A stretch of DNA of 64,000 nt from Xestospongia bergquistia (Eukaryota > Porifera > Demospongiae > Haplosclerida > Petrosiidae). The stretch covers positions 6,361,501-6,425,500 of the forward strand of contig OZ014414.1 in NCBI GenBank assembly GCA_963965975.1, in the 5' to 3' direction. The notes under the pieces are model-generated. The model was not told the DNA's origin. It made no database searches and was given only the letters and a program-made list of their open reading frames with translations. The translations under genes and the position numbers were made by a program. Positions 57,754-64,000 of this stretch are shown here, piece after piece (positions within the stretch are counted from its first letter, which is position 1; the number at the start of each line of letters is the position of its first letter).

Positions 57754-58451
57754 ACAAACACAGTAGTTTCTTTAGTGCCAAGTATATAATGTGAGGCTGT
57801 ATTAATATATTCATATAACTGTTATTGCTTTTATGTGTTCATTTAAAATTGATGTATAACAATAGTATTATAATTCATTACTACTGTCTTTAGTTGATCA
57901 AGTAAATCCTCTTTAACTGAAATGACATTGTATCTGATCAATTAGAACTACAGAAATGTAATGATTCCATGCACATGAACAGAGGATGTTGGAAGAAACC
58001 TTAAGTTTGTTTATATACTTTTGTGGGAATATATCCTTCAAATATCCTCAATCAAATTACAACTTCTAAGGTTTTGAATGAAGGATTATGACAAACAGGA
58101 TGAGAAAGTACTTGTTCAGATAACAAACAGAGTCTATTTGAAATTATTAAACTATACAGCAACACAATAGTGACATTTGTTGTGTGAGTTAATATTTTCT
58201 TTGTAGCATATCTTATGATAGTAATTGAAACTCTACCCACACACACTGTTGTGTCAAGTTAATTTAAACATTAATTAATACCATATTTCTCACAACGTTT
58301 CCACTGCTCATCATTTCACTATGCACTAGCAAAGCTTGTCTGAAAGCTTGGATAAATATGTGATTTAATAAATGTTTGAACCTTACATATTCCACTATAT
58401 TTGATGATACGCTTTGGGAGGGCATGTAATGTAACTACTTAGAGTCTCCAT

Positions 58452-58595
58452 GCTGTATATCTCCCAACATGCCATGGTTTGTTAAGTCCCTTATCAACCA
58501 ACTAGTGATGATATTGAACTAAGACTGTGTACCAGTGAAGGATATCTTGATGACACCACTCCAGTAGATATAATTGAGTTGTGTTTGCTAAGTTC
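58452..58595 (+). pseudogene. Fibrinogen-like gene, C-terminal remnant
   Basis: It encodes SPNMPWFVKSLI, then DDIELRLCTSEGYLDDTTPV and DIIEL, the last ~45 residues of the family. Nothing upstream matches. Confidence 0.6.
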
Positions 58596-58609
58596 TGTTA
58601 TTAATAATT

Positions 58610-58612
<3 letters not shown>

Positions 58613-58675
<63 letters not shown>

Positions 58676-58690
58676 GTGTGTGTGTGTGTC
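58613..58690. repeat. (TA)n-(TG)n microsatellite
   Basis: About 58 bases of TA followed by a TG run. Confidence 0.95.
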
Positions 58691-59098
58691 TTTTCAATTT
58701 TGGTGCTTCATTTGAACATGTACATAACAATTGATAGCTATAAAGTGTTATTTTTATATAGTACTACTGATAATACTCAGACCCCTACAAAGTGGCCAAA
58801 AATTCAACAATTTACACAAACTGACATTTCCACCACACCTCCTGATACTCCAGCTTTTGGAATTCTAATCAATCCTGTTGACATACAATAGAGGATTCAA
58901 ATCACCACCATATTAAACTTCATTTTGTTGACTTTTTTATTAACACTACATAATTTTGAATTTTTTAAAATAATTATTAAAATAATTTTCTAATTTTTTT
59001 CCTTTGAAACAATGTTATTGATTTCTACATGATATTTATATCCAAGAGAAGCCATACCAGTAAAATAACTAAATTTTTTCTCCTTTTCTCTGAGTTTC

Positions 59099-59953
59099 TA
59101 ATGGTTCCATAATATCTGTCTACTGTGATGACAATGCCTTTGACAATTGCTCTCAAGTCTTCCAAGAAAACAGTTTAGCTCTATCTGGATACTACACAAT
59201 ACATCAGCTCCTAATGGTTCTCTTATATCAGTCTACTGTGATATGGAGGATAGTAACTGTGATGGTAAAGGAGGTTGGATGAGAGTAGGCTACATCAACA
59301 TGAGGGAACCTGGTGTACCTGTCCTCATGGACTAACATTATATCAGTATAATAACATTGATCATGATCTATGTAGTTGACCAGTCTCATTATCTGGTAGT
59401 TCAGCTTCTGTATTCATATCAACATATGGAATTATTTATTACAAAGTATGTGGACGAGTGATAGAATATCAGTACGCGTCACCTGATGGTTTTCCACCAA
59501 ACTTAGGGGGTCTAGTTATTATTAATGATACAAATATTGATAACATTTATGTTGATGGTGTATCTATTACATATGGCAATAATCCTTGTAAACAAGTATG
59601 GACATTAAGTGTAGGTGTGGTTGCAAATAATATTAATCACTTTTTTTGTTCTCCATGTAATACTAATAATACAGGAACAACTGTACCAAGTTTTGTTGGT
59701 AGTGATTATTACTGTGAATCAGGAATAGTTAGTGGACATTGGAGTAGTGTCCTCCTATATGCTAATGATCCATTATGGGATGGACAGCAATGTGGAGGAT
59801 TAGAAGGACCATGTTGTACTAACCCCAAGATGCCATGGTATATAAAGACACTCAATGAGGATACACCTGAAGAAGGTAATGTCAGATGAAGGTACCATTA
59901 ATGAAGACACACCACTAGATATTATAGAACTGTACATTAGCTATATACAATAA
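59099..59953 (+). pseudogene. Fibrinogen-like gene, interrupted copy
   Basis: It starts in the middle of the 111-base hinge repeat (SVYCDDNAFDNCSQVFQENS), then SLALSGYYTI, a shift, and NGSLISVYCDMEDSNCDGKG. After another break it reads YQYASPDGFPPNLGGLVI, VDGVSITYGNNPCKQVWTLS, TTVPSFVGSDYYCESGIVSG, LYANDPLWDGQQCGGLEGPC and CTNPKMPWYIKTLNE, then after a last shift DTPLDIIELYIS. No signal peptide is seen. The C-terminal half remains open for 143 codons. Confidence 0.7.
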
Positions 59954-60419
59954 CATACTCTCCTTATAATGATTGAAATGAATACATGTTGCTCCATTAC
60001 TTATTACATGTAGAAACAACCTCATTATGTCATATATAGTAATAACAATGTGTTGTTAAATGTGAATGTATCTGACTTACAGCAATATTATAAGAAACAT
60101 CATGAGATATTAATCACAATATTACAGTAACTGATGAATGAGTTGTGTCTGTACACAAGCATTTCTCTATACACCATTGACATCTAATATTAAATGAATC
60201 ACATATAATGTTTATAATTAGTGGAATAGGAAATCTTGATCAATGACATTATAGCGTAGTAGTAAATAGTGATGTTATTGATCACACTAGTATTGTGATC
60301 ATTACATGAGATTTACCAGCACATTTATATTAATGATGAATATATATTACATAAAAGTCATTTATTATAGTCGTTAGTAAAAGATAGAGTCTTTTTATAT
60401 GCATATAGTTGGATCAGAT

Positions 60420-61646
60420 ATGCAGTTTGAGAGAATTGTTTTTCTTTTGTTGTTTAGCCTATTAATAATTGTACCAGTCTGTTGTTCATCTACTTGTATG
60501 GCTAAATGTACTAGTGAACTAACTCAACGTCCTCCCTCACTCTATGAACAGTACTGTTGTAATGACAATAACACTGGAAAGACTTTCAAGATAAGACAAA
60601 ATAATGTTTTAAAAATAATATTTTGATCAGAAAGTTCCCCTATATCTTGTGAAATGTATCATATTTTCAAACATAACAGATCTGCTTTATCTGGGTACTA
60701 CACAATGCGAGCTCCTAATGGTTCCTAAATATCTTTCTACTGTGATGACAATGCTTTTGACAACTGTTCTCAAGTCTTTAAAGAAAACAGTTCAGCTCTT
60801 TCTGGGTTCTACACAATACGAGCTCCTAATGGTTCTTTAATATCTGCCTACTGTGATGACAATAACTTTCGCAACTGTTCTGAAGTCTTCAAAGAAAACA
60901 GTTCATCTCTTTCTGGGTACTACACAATGCGAGCTTCTAATGGTTCCTTTAATATCTGCCTACTGTGATGTTAAAGGAGGTTGGATGAGATTGGGCTACA
61001 TCAACATGAGTGAATCTGGTGCTACTTGTCCTCCTGGTTTGACACAACAACAATATAATATCATTGATCATGATGTGTGCGGTCATCCTAACTCAGGTGT
61101 GTTTAGTTATACATTCTTCTCTACTCAAGGAATCGGTTACAGTAAGGTGTGTGGTCAACTAAGAGGGTGCCAGTATTGATCTGATGCATTTTATGGCAAT
61201 AACATTGAGTCTTGTTATGTTGATGGTATATCTATTACATATGGTAGTAGTCCACGTAAACATATTTGGACATATGCACGTGGTTTAACTTCTGATAATG
61301 TGCCCTTCCTAGGAGCTTGCTGTCCATGTAATAGTAATAATACTGTAGCACCTGAATATAAACCAAACTTTATTGGAGATGACTATTATTGTGAATAAGG
61401 CATTCCTCCTTATGTAAGTGGAAGTACACAAAGATGGCCACATTTCTTATATGTCAATGACCAATTATGGGATGGACAACAATATGATGGAAATGAAGAA
61501 CCATGTTGTACTAACCCTAAGATGCCATGGTTTATAAAGACGCTTTCAGAGATTACCACTAAAGATATTGAATTAATAGTATCTGGGAATCAAGTTTATC
61601 CTGATGAAGATACTCCCTTGGATATTATTGAGCTTTACATACGATA
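60420..61646 (+). pseudogene. Fibrinogen-like gene with signal peptide and a repeated hinge
   Basis: ATG at 60420 gives the signal peptide MQFERIVFLLLFSLLIIVPV, then CMAKCTSELTQRPPSLYEQY, CC and TFKIRQNNVLKIIF. The hinge unit (SALSGYYTMRAPNGSLISVY and CDDNAFDNCSQVFKENS) occurs three times at 60691, 60802 and 60913 before GGWMRLGYINMSESGATCPP, the CGHP and KVCGQLRG motifs, GISITYGSSPRKHIWTYARG, GDDYYCE and NPKMPWFIKTLSE, ending DTPLDIIELYIR at 61646. Several stops and shifts interrupt it (for example in the first hinge unit and after DYYCE). It keeps the full domain order of the family and is the only plus-strand copy with a clear signal peptide and start. Confidence 0.7.
60691..60970 (+). repeat. 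111-base (37-codon) tandem repeat in the hinge
   Basis: Three copies, starting CTGGGTACTACACAATGCGA, CTGGGTTCTACACAATACGA and CTGGGTACTACACAATGCGA, spaced exactly 111 bases apart. A partial two-copy version is at 59099-59215. Confidence 0.9.
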
Positions 61647-62187
61647 ATTGCTTTACTTTTTTTCATTAAAAGAGTATGTACTACTTTGTATGTACTTAGT
61701 ATTTAATATAGGCACAACTTGTTAAAACTGTATTAAGTGGCAGAAAACTTGAAACTATTTACTTTACTACATGTTCATACAATTTGCAAAGAAATATCTT
61801 TTAGTTGTGACTGAAAAATGTTGACTTTATATAAACATTGATGTTTTAATTTATAATAGTACTGCTGATGAAACAATAGGTGGGGTCAAGTGGATTAATC
61901 TATTCCAAATTTTGTTTGCTTGTGTTCTTGTTTTTTGTTTTGTTCCCTTTAGTATATTAACAATATAAGTTTTTGCACTTGCTGATAAGTCCATGTACTA
62001 CTGAACGTCTTTGCAAAGACAAAGGGTCAATGCAAAGTCTGTAATATGCTCACCTTTTATTCTCTGTTCAATTGTGGCTTTGAGTAAATATTATAATAAC
62101 AGTTTGCCCAGTGTTAATATTTTAACAGGAGTAATTATATATGACAAACATTTGGTAGTTTCATAACATATTCCATCACTATACAGA
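61647..62187. other. No gene seen
   Basis: AT-rich intergenic sequence between a fibrinogen-like copy and the second MITE. Confidence 0.45.
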
Positions 62188-62370
62188 GGGTGGTTCTTGG
62201 TGTAACTTCACTCTGATGACATCATCATTAAATGACTGGTAGTGATGTCATCATATATGATGACATCATCTAAATCCATCACATACACCCTAAACCAAAC
62301 CTTATGACACATAGTGATGTCATCATCATAGTACAAGTTACATCATCATAGAAGTTACACAAAGGAAGGG
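62188..62370. mobile_element. MITE, copy 2 of a pair
   Basis: Nearly identical to 5921-6104, in the same orientation, with the same GGTTCTTGGTGTAACTTC start and TGATGACATCATC core. The right end is slightly changed (GAAGTTACACAAAGGAAGG). Confidence 0.85.
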
Positions 62371-62775
62371 GGTATTGCTGTAGACATATGAGTGGTCTAC
62401 AGCAATACCTGACTGTTTTGCAATTTGGTTACTTAATTAAGGTGTGGCAATTTGTAGTATTATATAATAATACTCATAATGGATGGTATGCTAACTACCT
62501 ACCACAACTAAGTATACATCTAAATACATGCCTATATATTGTAGCAGTCCCTTCTCTTCATATGAAGGGAGATATATAACACACTTACTTTTTTAATAAT
62601 TTAAACTTAAAAACTCTGATATTTCTTTCACTCTTTATTTAAATGTATGACTTAGTTTGTGTACAATGTACTTTATATAAGTGTTTGATGACATGAACAT
62701 TTTATTTGCTATTGCAAAAAGCACTAACTATTTCTAAGTATATAGTACTCTTCTCCATGTATGGAGTTATTTATA

Positions 62776-63286
62776 ACTAAGTATATGGACGAGTGATAAG
62801 ATATCAGTATGGGTCATTTGATGGTTTTCCTCCAGACTTAGGGGGTACATATCTTAATAATCCATAATATTTATGTTGATGGTTTATCTATTACATATGA
62901 CAGTAACCCTTGTAAACATGTATGGATATTAGGAGTGGGTGTGTTTGATTATTCTGTATATTACTTTTAATTTTTCATGCTGACAATGCTAAAAGCTTTT
63001 GATTATTTTTTGTCCATGTAATACTGGTAATACAGGCACTGTACCAAGTTTTGTTGTCAGTGATTATTACTGTGAATCAGGAATAGCTAGTGGACATTGG
63101 AGTAGTGTCCTCCTATATGCTAATGATCCATTATGGGATGGACAACAATGTGGAGGATTAGAAAGTCCATGTTGTAATAACCCTAAGATACCATGGTATA
63201 TAAAGACTCTTGATGAGAATACAACTCAAGATATTGAATTGAGGGTAATGACATATGAAGGTACAAGTAATGAAAACATACAATAA
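62776..63286 (+). pseudogene. Fibrinogen-like gene, C-terminal part
   Basis: It encodes YGRVIRYQYGSFDGFPPDLG, then NIYVDGLSITYDSNPCKHVW and, after stops, CPCNTGNTGTVPSFVVSDYY, CESGIASGHWSSVLLYANDP, LWDGQQCGGLESPCCNNPKI and PWYIKTLDENTTQDIELRV. The usual DTPLDIIELY end is absent; the frame stops after GTSNENIQ. It is closest to the 59.1 kb copy (GHWSSVLLYANDPLWDGQQC identical). The N-terminal half is missing. Confidence 0.65.
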
Positions 63287-63674
63287 TATATTATTATGTT
63301 TAGTAATTGAAGTGAATATAATACATTTTATGCTGTTATGTAATGTGACCTTGTACTGATAAAATTACTATATAATTATATATATATAAATGGATATTTT
63401 TGTCAAAAAATAACATAAAAGGAGTATACAATTTTTTAAAAGTTTTAGCAGTGATGGAGCACTCTGAGGTATAAATAATTATTAATCATGATTTATTATT
63501 TGATACATTAACAGACGATGTTTTTGCTCCATGTTGGTAAAAATTTAGTTAGTTGAAACAAAAACTCTTATACATCTATTTTTTGAAAGTTTAAGTAGTA
63601 TTTCATTTTTTCATATCATTTGTCCAATTTTATTATAATTATACTAGTGTAAATTAAGCTGAAAGAAATTTGAT

Positions 63675-63740
63675 GGGAATCAGAATCAAACCTAGAGGTC
63701 CAGGGCTTCAGCCCTCTGCCTTCACTCTTGTCCATACCCT
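63675..63740 (-). repeat. Possible tRNA-derived SINE fragment
   Basis: On the minus strand GGTTTGATTCTGATTCCC follows a GGGCTGAAGCCC stem-loop, which resembles the B box and 3' half of a tRNA. No complete cloverleaf can be drawn, so it is more likely a SINE remnant than a gene. Confidence 0.25.
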
Positions 63741-64000
63741 CATCTGTTTAATATGCTCAAGATATTAATCAGAGAGTGTTAGCCATCAAATGAGGGTATG
63801 AGTAATAAACGTCTGTCATTGATGGTAATTATAAATGCATGCATTTCAGGTATATTTTATAAGTTATAGCTTTCTTAGCAATAACAATAACTAATGTGTT
63901 GTACCTTTTTATGTACAATATGTAATGATAATAATAATATAATAATATAATATAACTCCATAAATAGACAATGTTGTATTATCTGTCTGATAATGCATGC

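Noticed and set aside
63675-63740. Possible tRNA gene on the minus strand
   Set aside because: Only a 3'-half-like segment is present; no acceptor stem or D arm can be paired, so it is listed only as a weak SINE candidate.

Overview
The window looks like nuclear DNA of a demosponge, most likely Amphimedon queenslandica or a close relative. The reasons are: AT-rich DNA with short GT..AG introns (45-80 bases); a large family of secreted proteins with a fibrinogen-like core (SGYYTI, then VYCDM, then DGKGGWMR); many death-fold (CARD-like, Death) exons; NACHT and LRR pieces; and a Kelch-coiled-coil-TKL kinase gene. This assignment rests on recognising protein families, not on a database search.

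Layout. 0-11 kb is mostly mobile DNA: the edge of a copia-like LTR element, a small two-exon piggyBac-like reading, an unclassified element with ~285-base inverted repeats carrying a three-exon gene (1.9-5.1 kb), a MITE, and a TTAA-flanked DNA transposon with a decayed transposase (6.3-10.6 kb). 11-18 kb mixes receptor-type tyrosine kinase exons (plus strand) with two CARD-like genes (minus strand). One of these (12.25-13.09 kb) can be read as an unbroken three-exon gene that joins a CARD-like domain to an unnamed domain. 18-28 kb holds two copies of a segmental duplication; copy A has the one intact fibrinogen-like gene (18.5-19.7 kb), copy B is decayed. 28-34.6 kb has a hAT-type MITE, a LINE tail, a cysteine-rich membrane-anchored protein gene, and remnants of a fibronectin-III receptor ectodomain. 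34.8-41.7 kb carries Death, CARD-like and NACHT pieces (plus strand), in the order seen in sponge NLR genes but broken. 42.05-47.13 kb is a complete six-exon Kelch-coiled-coil-kinase gene. 49.8-50.5 kb has an LRR fragment, and 52.1-52.9 kb is an inverted paralogue of the 14.3-15.3 kb kinase tail. 56.6-63.3 kb is a plus-strand array of five decaying fibrinogen-like genes.

Together the host genes look like an innate recognition and signalling neighbourhood: secreted lectin-like proteins outside the cell, receptor kinases at the membrane, and death-fold, NACHT, LRR and kinase proteins inside. Most copies are broken, so this reads as a birth-and-death gene region with heavy transposon traffic. 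I trust four coding models most: 18507-19691, 42051-47132, 12250-13092 and 2197-3074.
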